A stretch of DNA of 64,000 nt from the NCBI GenBank assembly GCA_018241225.1, contig JAFEEG010000002.1, forward strand, positions 100,916 to 164,915, read 5' to 3'. Position 1 is the stretch's first letter, and each line of letters begins with the position of its first letter. A model generated the notes under the pieces. That model was not told the DNA's origin, ran no database searches, and saw nothing but the letters and a program-made list of their open reading frames with translations. Of this stretch, positions 44,862 through 53,991 are shown piece by piece. The translations under genes were made by a program, and so were the position numbers. The DNA is from Pseudomonadota bacterium (GTDB lineage: Bacteria; Pseudomonadota; Gammaproteobacteria; Burkholderiales; Burkholderiaceae_C).

Positions 44862-46157
44862 TCAAACCCCAGGCACCTGCCCCCGAGAGATGTCCATGAT
44901 CAAGCGCGTCGCCAAGTACAAGCGAGGCTCGATCGAATCGATGAGCACGTACTCCGCGTCCGCCGAGTGCGCCCCGAAGCCTTGCAAGCCAAAGCGCTCC
45001 ACGACCGCGCCCTTGGCCTGCAAGGCAGCAAAGGCGGCATCCGTGCCACCGCCGGCAGCCACTGCATCTGCCCCCAGAGGACGATCCAGCTCCTTGTAGA
45101 TGCCCTGCGCATACGACGCCATGGCGCGCGAGGCGCCGTTGGCCTCCAGCGGCGGGCGGCGCCGCTCGAAGCGCATCTCGACCTTGGCTTGCGGCACCAG
45201 CTGCTTCTTGACGCGCTCGTTCACCTGCTGCTCGATGCGGTCGTAGTCGCTCACCTTCAGAACGCGCACGTCCGCACCTGCAGAGGCCGTTGCCGGAATC
45301 ACATTGCGGTTGGTGCCGGCCTTGGCAATCGTCCAGTTCATCTTCAGGCCCGTGGCCGGGTCCGACAGGTCGCGCATCTGCAGGATCTGGTGCGACAGCT
45401 CGTACAGCGCGTTCACGCCAGCCTCGGGCGCCGAGCCCGCATGCGAGGCCTTGCCCGTGACATTGAGCGTGACCGACGCGATGCCTGCCGTGGCCAGCGA
45501 CAGCTTGTCGTCCTTCACCGATGCGCCCTCGAAGGACAGCACCGCGTCATGCTCGCTGCCCAGCTTTGTGATGAGCGAGCGCGAACCCGGCGAGCTGATT
45601 TCCTCGTCGCCGTTGATCAGCACCGTGAGGGTGCCGTAGTCCTTGAACTGAAGCGCCTGCAACAGCGCCACCGTGTGCAGGATGACGGCCACGCCCTGCT
45701 TGTCATCGGAGATGCCCAGGCCGTAGGCCTTGTCGCCCTCGATGCGAAATGGCTGCTTTTCCAGCATGCCGCGCTGGTACACCGTGTCCATGTGGGCAAT
45801 CAGCATGACCTTCTTGGTGCCCGTGCCCTTGAAGGTGGCGCGTACCGCGCCGCCGATCTTCTCGGGCGTGTCCTCCATGCGATAGGCATGGGCGTTGGTG
45901 TCGACCAGCTCGACCTCGCCGCCCATGGCCTTGAGCTTGCCGGCGATCAGGTCAGCGAGCCTGGCAAGTCCCTCGAGGTCACGGCTGCCGGACTCGATGC
46001 CCACCAGTTGCGACAGCGAATCGAGCAGCGGCTGCTTCTGCTCGGCAGCCAGGGTGGCAATGCGCGCGTCGGGCGCGGCCAGAACGCTTTGGCAGGCCGC
46101 GGCCAACAGGACGGCACCACCCAGGTGGCGCCACGATCGAGAGGGGAATCGCTTCAT
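44862..46157 (-). CDS. M20-family metallopeptidase (glutamate carboxypeptidase type), secreted
   Basis: A 431-residue peptidase with a Sec signal (residues 1-28, AVLLAAACQSVLAAPDA). Zinc-site motifs: LIAHMDTVYQ (His, Asp), GISDDKQG (bridging Asp) and GDEEISSPGS (catalytic Glu pair). The M20 dimerisation domain is in the middle. The closest known type is the CPG2 glutamate carboxypeptidase, which cleaves C-terminal Glu from folates or peptides; the real substrate is unknown. It begins in an ATGA overlap with the upstream LysR gene. Confidence 0.9.
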   Translation of the reverse strand: MKRFPSRSWRHLGGAVLLAAACQSVLAAPDARIATLAAEQKQPLLDSLSQLVGIESGSRDLEGLARLADLIAGKLKAMGGEVELVDTNAHAYRMEDTPEKIGGAVRATFKGTGTKKVMLIAHMDTVYQRGMLEKQPFRIEGDKAYGLGISDDKQGVAVILHTVALLQALQFKDYGTLTVLINGDEEISSPGSRSLITKLGSEHDAVLSFEGASVKDDKLSLATAGIASVTLNVTGKASHAGSAPEAGVNALYELSHQILQMRDLSDPATGLKMNWTIAKAGTNRNVIPATASAGADVRVLKVSDYDRIEQQVNERVKKQLVPQAKVEMRFERRRPPLEANGASRAMASYAQGIYKELDRPLGADAVAAGGGTDAAFAALQAKGAVVERFGLQGFGAHSADAEYVLIDSIEPRLYLATRLIMDISRGQVPGV

Positions 46158-47113
46158 CAATGTCTTCCTTGTGTTCTTCTGGAGCGCGCGGGCGACGGCT
46201 CGCGGGCCTGGCATTCTTCCATGCACTCGGGCACGGCAGCGACCAGCGCATCGACAGCGCAGCGCGTCTTCGCCGGCATGTGGCGCGCACGCGGCCAGAT
46301 CACATGGATGGGCATCGGCTCGGCGCGATGGTCGCCCAGCACTGCTTCGAGTTGCCCCGAACGCGTATAGCGCGCCAGCAGCCAGTTCGGCAGCCAGCCG
46401 ATGCCGGCGCCGGCGATGGCCGCGTCCGCCACCGCCTGCAGGTCGCTGAATCGGGCGCGCCAGGGCAGCCGGACGGTGTGCGTGCGGCCCTGCGGATCAC
46501 GCAATTCGCGCTGCGCCCGATCGGGGCAGCTGTAGTCGATGCCGCGGTGCTGCGCCAGCGCGGCCACGTTGGCAGGCCGGCCGAAGCGCGCCAGGTAGGA
46601 CGGCGCAGCCGCGAGCATCATCGTCTGCTCGCCCAGGCGGCGCGCCACCAGGCGGTCGCTGTCGGGCAGCTCGCCGATGCGCACCGCCAGGTCGTAGCCC
46701 TCCTGCACCAGGTCGACGAAGCGGTCGTTGATCGAGACCTCCACGTGCAGTTGCGGATGGCGATCGATCAGGCCCAGCAGCGCGGGTGCCGCATAGTGGT
46801 GGCCGAAGGCCAGCGGCAGGCTCGCGCGCAGCCGCCCGCGCGGCTCGCGCCGGCCGCTCTCGAGGCCCGACTCCGCGGCCTCGAGTTCGGCCTGCGCGCG
46901 CAGGCAGTGCTCGTAGTAGGCCTGCCCTTCCTCGGTCAGGCTCTGGCTGCGCGTGGTGCGCTGGAGCAGCCGCACGCCAAGCCGCGCCTCCAGCCTCGCA
47001 AGCGCCTTGCCGACAGCCGAGCGCGTGAGGTTCAAGCGCTCGGCCGCGAGCGTGAGGTTGCCGCTTTCCACCACTTCGAGAAAGGTCTGGATGCCATCGA
47101 ATCGGTCGGTCAT
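46157..47113 (-). CDS. LysR-family transcriptional regulator
   Basis: A 318-residue LysR protein: HTH at residues ~5-62 (FDGIQTFLEVVESGNLTLAAERLNLTRSAVGKALARLE), hinge EEGQAYYEHC, effector domain from residue ~90 (PRGRLRASLPLAFGHHYAAP). It belongs to the CrgA/DmlR-like group. ATG 47113 is the standard start. It is divergent from an MFS exporter gene (84 bp) and its 3' end overlaps the M20 peptidase start, so it may control both. Confidence 0.92.
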   Translation of the reverse strand: MTDRFDGIQTFLEVVESGNLTLAAERLNLTRSAVGKALARLEARLGVRLLQRTTRSQSLTEEGQAYYEHCLRAQAELEAAESGLESGRREPRGRLRASLPLAFGHHYAAPALLGLIDRHPQLHVEVSINDRFVDLVQEGYDLAVRIGELPDSDRLVARRLGEQTMMLAAAPSYLARFGRPANVAALAQHRGIDYSCPDRAQRELRDPQGRTHTVRLPWRARFSDLQAVADAAIAGAGIGWLPNWLLARYTRSGQLEAVLGDHRAEPMPIHVIWPRARHMPAKTRCAVDALVAAVPECMEECQAREPSPARSRRTQGRH

Positions 47114-47197
47114 AGGGCGGCGATTGTGCCTTTGCATTCCCGAATCCGCTTCGCAGATATCGCCAATGAGGAAGTCATTTCCCAACAAGATGGGCGG

Positions 47198-48751
47198 ATG
47201 AACAAGACCTCCCCGACTTCACCCGCGCGCCGCGATGGCGCTGCGCTCACAGCCATCTGCCTCGTCGCCCTCATGTTCGGGCTCGAGATCTCCAGCGTGC
47301 CCGTGATCCTGCCCGCACTCGAGGAAGTGCTGCACGCCGACTTCCAGGACGCGCAATGGATCATGAATGCCTACACCCTGGCCTGCACCTCGGTGCTGAT
47401 GGCTGCGGGCACGCTGGCCGACCGCTACGGCCGGCGCCGCGTGCTCGTGGCAAGCCTGTGGCTGTTCGGGCTCGCCTCGCTGGCCTGCGGACTCGCGCCG
47501 AGTGCTGCGCTACTGATCGCCGCGCGCTTTGTGCAGGGCGTGGGTGCCGGGGCGATGATGATCTGCCAGTTCGCCATCCTGTCGCAGCAGTTCCGCGAGC
47601 CGGCCGCTCGCTCGCGTGCCTTTGCGGTCTGGGGCGTGGTGGCAGGCATCGGCTTGGGCTTCGGCCCGCTGGTGGGCGCCGCGATCGTGGCGCTGGCCGA
47701 TTGGCGCTGGGTGTTCCTGGTCCACGCGCCGCTCACGCTGCTGACGCTCGGGCTGGTGCATGCGAGCGTGCAGGAGTCACGCGACCCCGAAGCGAACCGG
47801 CTCGACATTGCCGGCATGCTCACGATGACGCTGACGGTGTTCGCGCTGGTCTACTTCATCACTCTCGGCACGGTGCAGGGCTTCGCGAGCGGGCCGGGGC
47901 TCGTGCTGCTCGCCGTGGCCGCAGTCGGCCTGGCGCTCTTCATCGCGGCCGAGCGCCGCAGCACGCATCCGATGTTCGACTTCTCGGTGCTGCGCATCCA
48001 CCGCTTCAACGGCGCGATGATGGGCTCGATGGGCATGAACTTCAGCTTCTGGCCCTTCATGATCTACCTGCCGATCTACTTCCAGGCAGCCCTGGGCTAC
48101 GACGTGATGCACGCGGGCTGGGCGCTGCTGGCCTACACGCTGCCCACGCTGGCGGTGCCGCCGGTGGCCGAGCGGCTTGCGCTGCGGCATGGCGCCGAGC
48201 GCGTCATTCCCGCGGGCCTCGGGCTCATGGCGGCGGCCTTCCTGCTCATGGCGGCGGGCAATGCGCGCGGCAGCGACTCAGCGGTGATCGCCGCCTGTCT
48301 CGTGGCCGGCATCGGCCTGGGCCTGACGAACTCGCCGGTCACCAACACCAGCACCGGCGCGGTGTCGGCGGCACGCTCCGGCATGGCCTCGGGCATCGAC
48401 TTCAGCGCGCGGCTGATCACGCTGGCTTTCAACATCGCGCTGATGGGCTTCGTGCTCGTGAGCGGCATCGCGCGCCACCTCGGCCAGGCCGCGCTGGGTG
48501 CAACACCGCAAGCGCTGCTGCAACTCGCGCAGGACGTCGCCGCGGGCAAGCTCGACACGCTGCCCGCCACAGGCACCACCACGCTTGCGCAGGCGGCGCT
48601 GCGCCAGGGCTTCGGCGACGTGATGCTGTATGCCGGCCTGGGCGTTGGCACGCTCGCGCTCGTGAGCCACGCCTTCTTCCGCCGCAGCCAGACAGGCGCA
48701 GACTCAGTGCGCCTTGTCCCAGTTGGGTCCGACGCCGACCTCTGCAAGTAG
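47198..48751 (+). CDS. MFS transporter, DHA2 (EmrB/QacA-like) family
   Basis: A 517-residue major facilitator with about 14 helices. Family motifs: DRYGRRRVLVASL (motif A, about residues 74-86), RFVQGVGAGAMM (motif B) and the later GxGxGP motif C as VVAGIGLGFGPLVG. DHA2 members export drugs or other hydrophobic compounds with protons. Its last 48 nt overlap, in antisense, the 3' end of polA, so the two stop codons lie inside each other's genes. Probably regulated by the divergent LysR protein. Confidence 0.92.
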   Translation: MNKTSPTSPARRDGAALTAICLVALMFGLEISSVPVILPALEEVLHADFQDAQWIMNAYTLACTSVLMAAGTLADRYGRRRVLVASLWLFGLASLACGLAPSAALLIAARFVQGVGAGAMMICQFAILSQQFREPAARSRAFAVWGVVAGIGLGFGPLVGAAIVALADWRWVFLVHAPLTLLTLGLVHASVQESRDPEANRLDIAGMLTMTLTVFALVYFITLGTVQGFASGPGLVLLAVAAVGLALFIAAERRSTHPMFDFSVLRIHRFNGAMMGSMGMNFSFWPFMIYLPIYFQAALGYDVMHAGWALLAYTLPTLAVPPVAERLALRHGAERVIPAGLGLMAAAFLLMAAGNARGSDSAVIAACLVAGIGLGLTNSPVTNTSTGAVSAARSGMASGIDFSARLITLAFNIALMGFVLVSGIARHLGQAALGATPQALLQLAQDVAAGKLDTLPATGTTTLAQAALRQGFGDVMLYAGLGVGTLALVSHAFFRRSQTGADSVRLVPVGSDADLCK

Positions 48752-51496
48752 CGGCACCTTGAGCTGCGCCACGCCAGCCATGAGGCGCGGCATCTCGACC
48801 TTCACCCAGTCGGTCTCGGCGTCGGGCACCTCGAACACCAGTTCGTCGTGCACCTGCATGATCATCTTGGTGCCGCGCTTTTCCGAATCGAGCACGTCCT
48901 GGATCTTGACCATGCTCATCTTGATCAGGTCGGCCGCCGTGCCCTGCATCGGCGCGTTGATGGCCGCGCGCTCGGCCGCGCCGCGGCGCGGGCCGTTGGG
49001 CGACTTGATCTCGGGCAGGTACAGCCGCCTGCCGAACACCGTCTCCACGAAGCCCCGGTCCTTGGCCGACTGGCGCGTATCGTCCATGTAGGCCTTCACG
49101 CCCGGGTAGCGCGCAAAGTAGCGGTCGATGTAGCTCTTGGCCGCCGCGTTGTCGATGCCCAGGTTGCGCGCCAGGCCGAAGCTGCTCATGCCGTAGATCA
49201 GGCCGAAGTTGATCACCTTGGCATAGCGGCGCTGCTCGCTGCTGACCTGCTCGGGCGTCACGCCGAACACCTCGGAGGCGGTGGCGCGATGCACGTCCAG
49301 CCCCTCGGTAAACGCGCGCAGCAGCGCCTCGTCCCCGCTGATGTGGGCCATGATGCGCAGCTCGATCTGCGAATAGTCGCAGCTCACGATCTGGCTGCCT
49401 GCGGGCGCCACAAATGCCTCGCGCACGCGCCGGCCTTCGGGCGTGCGGATCGGGATGTTCTGCAGATTGGGGTCGTTGCTCGACAGCCGCCCCGTCACCG
49501 CCACGGCTTGTGCATAGTGGGTGTGGACGCGGCCGCTGCGTGGATGGGCCAGCTGACCCAGCTTGTCGGTGTAGGTGCTCTTGAGCTTGGACAGGCCCCG
49601 GTGTTCCAGGATCTTGGCCGGCAGCGGGAAGTCTTCCGCGAGTTTCTCCAGTACTTCCTCGTCCGTGCTGGGCGCGCCGCTGGGCGTCTTCTTGACCACC
49701 GGCAGGCCCAGCTTGTTGAAGAAGATGTCGCCGATCTGCTTGGGACTGCCCAGGTTGAAGGGCTGGCCGGCCAGGCTGTAGGCCTCCTGCTCCAGCGCCA
49801 TGATGCGGGTGCCCAGTTCGTGGCTCTGCGCGGCCAGCGTGGGTGCATCGATCAGCACGCCGTTGCGCTCGATTCGATAGAGCGTCTCGCTGCTGTCCAT
49901 CTCCAACTGGTAGACAAATCCCAGTTGCTGGTTGGCCTGCAACTGCGGCCACAGGGTGCGGTGCACGTCCAGCGTCAGGTCCGAGTCTTCGCAGGCATAT
50001 TCGGCCGCCTTGGCAATGTCCACCTGCGAGAAGGGAATCTGGTGCGCACCCTTGCCGCACAGGTCTTCGTAGTCGATGCCGGTGCGGCCCAGGTGGCGCT
50101 CGGCCAGGCTGGTCAGCCCGTGCGGCTTGTGCACTTCGAGCACGTAGCTTTGCAGCATGGTGTCGTGCGCATAGCCCTGCACCTCGATCCCGTGATTGGC
50201 AAACACATGGCGGTCGTACTTGATGTGCTGGCCCAGCTTCTTCTTGCTGCCGTCTTCCAGCCAGGGCTTCAGGCGCGCCAGCACCTCGTCGATGGGCAGC
50301 TGGGCGGGCGCATCCGGATAGTTGTGCGTCAGCGGCACATAGGCGGCCTCGCCAGGCGTCACGCTGAAGGAGATGCCGACGATCTGCGCCACCATCTCGT
50401 CCAGCGAGCTGGTCTCGGTGTCGATGGCGGTGAGCTCGGCGGCCTGCAGCCTGGCCAGCCATGCGTCAAACGCCTCCCAGGTCAGCACCGTGTCGTAGAC
50501 CAGGTTGCTGGCCGGTGCCGCCGCGGCAACCGCGGGTTCGTCGAATAGCCCAGGGCTGCCTGCGTTGCTGGAAGAGGCCGTCGCCTCGCCCACCAGTTCG
50601 GGCGGCACCTCCTGCGCCTCCAGCGCCTTGACCAGGCTCTTGAAGCCGAAGCGGTCGTAGAACACCTTGAGCGCATCGACCTGCTGCGGGCCGATGGCGA
50701 TGCCATCCAACGACGGCAAACCTTGTATGTGCCCGGTCAGATCGCAGTCTGTGCGGATGGTCACCAGGCGGCGTCCCTGGGGCAACCAGTCGAGCGCCTT
50801 GCGAAGGTTCTCGCCGGCCGCGCCTTTCACCTCGGCCGCGCTGGCGATCAGCGCATCGAGCGAGCCGTACTGCAGCAGCCATTTGGCCGCCGTCTTGGGC
50901 CCCACCTTCTCGACGCCTGGAACGTTGTCCACGCTGTCGCCCACCAGCGTCTGGTAGTCGATCATCAGGCCGGGGGGCACGCCGAACTCGGCCGTGACAC
51001 CCGCTACGTCGCGCTTCTTGCCGTTCATCGTGTCGATGATGGTGATGTGCTCGTTCACCAGTTGGCTCAGGTCCTTGTCGCCGCTGGAGACGATGACCTG
51101 CATGCCCTGCTGCGCGCCGGCGCGCGCCAGCGTGCCGATGACATCGTCGGCCTCCACGTCGGGCACGCTGAGCACCGGCCAGCCCAGCAGGCGCACCACT
51201 TCGTGGATGGGCTCGATCTGGCTGCGCAGGTCATCGGGCATGGGCGAGCGGTTGGCCTTGTAGTCTGGATACCACTCGTCGCGGAAGGTCTTTCCGGGCG
51301 CATCAAATATGCAGGCGGCGTAGTCGGCACGAACCTCCCGGCGCAGCGCCGTCATCATGTTGATCATTCCGCGAATGGCACCGGTCGCGGGGCTGGTGCT
51401 GTCGCCCGGAACCGCGCGAAGGTCGGGCATGGCGTGGAAGGCGCGGTAGAGGTAGCTCGAGCCGTCCACGAGCAGCAGGGTCTTGTTCTCGGTCAT
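48704..51496 (-). CDS. polA: DNA polymerase I
   Basis: A 930-residue Pol I with all three domains: 5'-3' exonuclease (residues ~1-290), 3'-5' exonuclease (~330-520, AIDTETSSLDEM with the DxE motif) and polymerase (~560-930). Polymerase motifs are DYSQIELRIMAHISGDE (A), RRYAKVINFGLIYGMSSFG (B) and MQVHDELVFEV (C). It fills gaps in repair and removes RNA primers. ATG 51496 gives the normal N terminus TENKTLLLVDGSSYLYRAFHA. Confidence 0.98.
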   Translation of the reverse strand: MTENKTLLLVDGSSYLYRAFHAMPDLRAVPGDSTSPATGAIRGMINMMTALRREVRADYAACIFDAPGKTFRDEWYPDYKANRSPMPDDLRSQIEPIHEVVRLLGWPVLSVPDVEADDVIGTLARAGAQQGMQVIVSSGDKDLSQLVNEHITIIDTMNGKKRDVAGVTAEFGVPPGLMIDYQTLVGDSVDNVPGVEKVGPKTAAKWLLQYGSLDALIASAAEVKGAAGENLRKALDWLPQGRRLVTIRTDCDLTGHIQGLPSLDGIAIGPQQVDALKVFYDRFGFKSLVKALEAQEVPPELVGEATASSSNAGSPGLFDEPAVAAAAPASNLVYDTVLTWEAFDAWLARLQAAELTAIDTETSSLDEMVAQIVGISFSVTPGEAAYVPLTHNYPDAPAQLPIDEVLARLKPWLEDGSKKKLGQHIKYDRHVFANHGIEVQGYAHDTMLQSYVLEVHKPHGLTSLAERHLGRTGIDYEDLCGKGAHQIPFSQVDIAKAAEYACEDSDLTLDVHRTLWPQLQANQQLGFVYQLEMDSSETLYRIERNGVLIDAPTLAAQSHELGTRIMALEQEAYSLAGQPFNLGSPKQIGDIFFNKLGLPVVKKTPSGAPSTDEEVLEKLAEDFPLPAKILEHRGLSKLKSTYTDKLGQLAHPRSGRVHTHYAQAVAVTGRLSSNDPNLQNIPIRTPEGRRVREAFVAPAGSQIVSCDYSQIELRIMAHISGDEALLRAFTEGLDVHRATASEVFGVTPEQVSSEQRRYAKVINFGLIYGMSSFGLARNLGIDNAAAKSYIDRYFARYPGVKAYMDDTRQSAKDRGFVETVFGRRLYLPEIKSPNGPRRGAAERAAINAPMQGTAADLIKMSMVKIQDVLDSEKRGTKMIMQVHDELVFEVPDAETDWVKVEMPRLMAGVAQLKVPLLAEVGVGPNWDKAH

Positions 51497-51584
51497 CCGG
51501 GCATTTTGCCTGTCGATGCGAGGGCTGGCGGCGACCGCAAAATGGGCAGCAACCGCCCTTGGCGCCACCTACAATATCTTCATC

Positions 51585-51974
51585 ATGGCCGCCTCACATT
51601 CTTCCTTCGTCCGCAGCACGCTGCTGTCTTTTGCTTGCCTTGCCCTCGCCGGCATCGCGCAGGCCCAGACCGCTCCCGACGCCGCCCCGGCCGCAGCGCC
51701 GGCACCGGCCGATGGCCTGACCCGGGCCGAGAAGCGCGAGGAAGGCCGCCGCAACCAGAAGATCGAACGCATCCACGTGGACGACGGCGGCGCCAAGGTC
51801 GACGAACTGCGCTATGGCGGCCAGACGCAGAGCATTACCGTGACCCCCAAGAACGACCGCATGCCCCAGTACGAGGTCGTGCCCAACAACAACAATGCCC
51901 GGACCGGCCAGCAAGGCGGCGGCGATGCCGGCACCGGCAACGGCCCCACGCTCTGGAACGTCCTGAAGTTCTGA
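51585..51974 (+). CDS. DUF2782-like exported protein
   Basis: A 129-residue protein with a Sec signal (residues 1-25, cut near AQAQT). A conserved core reads QKIERIHVDDGGAKVDELRYGGQTQSITVTPKN, followed by MPQYEV and a disordered Asn/Gly-rich stretch ending in WNVLKF. This matches the DUF2782 proteins found between polA and thrB in many betaproteobacteria; function unknown. A -10-like TACAAT (51570-51575) ends only 9 bp before the ATG. Confidence 0.85.
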   Translation: MAASHSSFVRSTLLSFACLALAGIAQAQTAPDAAPAAAPAPADGLTRAEKREEGRRNQKIERIHVDDGGAKVDELRYGGQTQSITVTPKNDRMPQYEVVPNNNNARTGQQGGGDAGTGNGPTLWNVLKF

Positions 51975-51981
51975 GCACCGC

Positions 51982-53040
51982 GTGGCAGTTTTCACCGAAG
52001 TCGGGCTGGACGAAGCCCGCGAGTTGATGGCGCGCCTGGGCCTGGGTGAGCTGCAGGCTCTCAAAGGCATCGAAGGCGGCATCGAAAACACCAACTACTT
52101 CGCCACGACCGACCAGGGCGAGTTCGTGCTCACGCTGTTCGAGCGCCTGCGCGCCGAGCAACTGCCTTACTACCTGTGCCTGATGAAGCACCTGGCGGCC
52201 AAGGGCCTGCCGGTGCCCGAGCCCTTTGCCGATCCGGCCATTGCGCCGCAGGCCGGCCATGCGCTCGAGATTCCGGCCAACGCGCCCTGCGAGTTCCTGC
52301 ACACCGTGGCCGGCAAGCCTGCCGCAGTAGTGCATCGGCTGGCGGGCAAGAGCGAGCTGGCTCCCGGCCCCGACCATTGCGCCGAGCTGGGCCGCATGCT
52401 GGCCCGCATGCACCTGGCCGGGCGCGACTTTGCGCGCATCCAGCCCAACCTGCGCGGCCTGCCCTGGTGGAACGAAACCGCGCCAGTGGTCATGCCCCAT
52501 CTGGACGAATCGCAGGCGGCACTGCTGGCCAGCGAGCTGGCCTACCAGAACCACGTCGCCGAATCGCCCGCCTACGCCGCCCTGCCCCGTGGGCCGGTGC
52601 ATGCCGACCTGTTTCGCGACAACGTCATGTTCGCCGTTCGCGACGACGAGGCGGGCCACCCGCCGCACCTGTCGGGTGTTTTCGACTTCTACTTTGCCGG
52701 CACCGACAGCTGGCTGTTCGACCTGTCGGTGTGCCTGAACGACTGGGCCGTCGACCTGCCCACGGGCGTCGACCACCCCGAACGCGCCGCCGCCCTGCTC
52801 GAGGCCTACCAATCGGTGCGCCCGCTGGGCGCGGCCGAGCGCCACCTGCTGCCGGCCATGCTGCGCGCGGCGGCGCTGCGTTTCTGGATCTCCCGCCTGT
52901 GGGACTTCCACCTGCCGCGCGAGGCTTCCATGCTCAAGCCGCACGACCCGCGTCATTTCGAACGCGTGCTGCGGCATCGGGCGCGGGCCTTGCAAACGGC
53001 AGACATCTATCCGCAAGAGCCGGCCGAGCTGACGGCCTGA
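51982..53040 (+). CDS. thrB: Homoserine kinase, ThrB type II (APH-like fold)
   Basis: A 352-residue kinase of the aminoglycoside-phosphotransferase fold. Catalytic loop HADLFRDNVMF (about residues 207-217) and Mg-binding FDFYFAGTD (about residues 228-236) are present; IEGGIENTNYFATT near the N terminus is typical of ThrB of betaproteobacteria. It phosphorylates homoserine on the way to threonine. The GTG at 51982 is the only sensible start, 7 nt after the DUF2782 gene. Confidence 0.95.
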   Translation: MAVFTEVGLDEARELMARLGLGELQALKGIEGGIENTNYFATTDQGEFVLTLFERLRAEQLPYYLCLMKHLAAKGLPVPEPFADPAIAPQAGHALEIPANAPCEFLHTVAGKPAAVVHRLAGKSELAPGPDHCAELGRMLARMHLAGRDFARIQPNLRGLPWWNETAPVVMPHLDESQAALLASELAYQNHVAESPAYAALPRGPVHADLFRDNVMFAVRDDEAGHPPHLSGVFDFYFAGTDSWLFDLSVCLNDWAVDLPTGVDHPERAAALLEAYQSVRPLGAAERHLLPAMLRAAALRFWISRLWDFHLPREASMLKPHDPRHFERVLRHRARALQTADIYPQEPAELTA

Positions 53041-53059
53041 GCCAGGCGCCCCCCCCGAC

Positions 53060-53857
53060 ATGAAGCTCAACATCGTCCCCGCCCGCAACGGCTCCCTCTG
53101 GGTTCGCCAGGGCCTGCACACCTTTTTCCGGCAGCCGCTGGCCTTCATCTCGCTGTTCTTCTTCTTCATGGCGATGATCTCCATCGCCTCGCAGTTGCCT
53201 GTCATTGGCGGCACGCTGGCACTGGTGCTGCTGCCGACCATGACGCTGGGCCTGATGGTGGCCAGTGCCAGCACCGAGACCGCGCCGGGCACGCGAGCGC
53301 CGGCGGGCAGCGTGTTCATGGCCGCGCTGCGCGCCGTGCGCCAGGACCTGCGTCCGTTGCTGGTGCTCGGCGCCTTCTATGCCGTGGGCTTCCTGCTGGT
53401 GATGGCCGTGTCGGCCCTGGCCGACGGCGGCAAGTTTGCGGGTGTCTACCTGCTGGGCCGCCCACTCACGCGCGAAGCGGCGCAAGAAACCGACTTCCAG
53501 GTCGCGCTGTGGATCGCGATGGCGCTGTACCTGCCGCTTTCGCTGGCCTTCTGGCATGCGCCGGCGCTCATGCACTGGCACCGCGTACCGCCGGTCAAGA
53601 GCATCTTCTTCAGCCTGGTGGCCTGCTTTCGCAACATCGGCGCGCTGACCCTGTTCGGCATCGTGTGGCTGGGCGTTTTCATCGGCGTCGGCATCGTGAT
53701 CAGCCTGGTGACCGGCCTCATGATGGCCATGGGCGCCATGGGCGGCGGCGACGCAGGCTCGGCCGTCGCCAGCGTGCTGATGGTGGGCGGCGCGCTGGTC
53801 ATGGCGGCGATGTTCTTCTGCTCGATCTGGTTCAGCTTTCGCGATACGTTCGAGTAG
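53060..53857 (+). CDS. BPSS1780-family membrane protein
   Basis: A 265-residue protein with about six hydrophobic segments. The N-terminal pattern VPARNGSLWVRQGLHTFFRQPLAF is the hallmark of the BPSS1780-type membrane proteins found next to thrB in betaproteobacteria. Function unknown. It follows thrB by 19 nt and converges with uvrD; the 134-bp gap between them carries GC-rich hairpins but no clear terminator. Confidence 0.88.
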   Translation: MKLNIVPARNGSLWVRQGLHTFFRQPLAFISLFFFFMAMISIASQLPVIGGTLALVLLPTMTLGLMVASASTETAPGTRAPAGSVFMAALRAVRQDLRPLLVLGAFYAVGFLLVMAVSALADGGKFAGVYLLGRPLTREAAQETDFQVALWIAMALYLPLSLAFWHAPALMHWHRVPPVKSIFFSLVACFRNIGALTLFGIVWLGVFIGVGIVISLVTGLMMAMGAMGGGDAGSAVASVLMVGGALVMAAMFFCSIWFSFRDTFE

Positions 53858-53991
53858 CCTCCCGGCTTATCACTCCGCTTCGCTGCGTGTAGTTCGCCAC
53901 CTCCCGAGGAGGGGACCCCACCAGAGGCCCGGCAAAGCCGGTTCCTCGGTGCGGGACTGGCTTTGCGTGGCGCCCGTTTGGGGCGCTGGGC

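Noticed and set aside
53858-53991. GC-rich hairpins between the BPSS1780-type gene and uvrD
   Set aside because: Stems such as CCGGC-AAA-GCCGG lack a T-run; they may be part of a repeat or terminator, but nothing decisive is visible.
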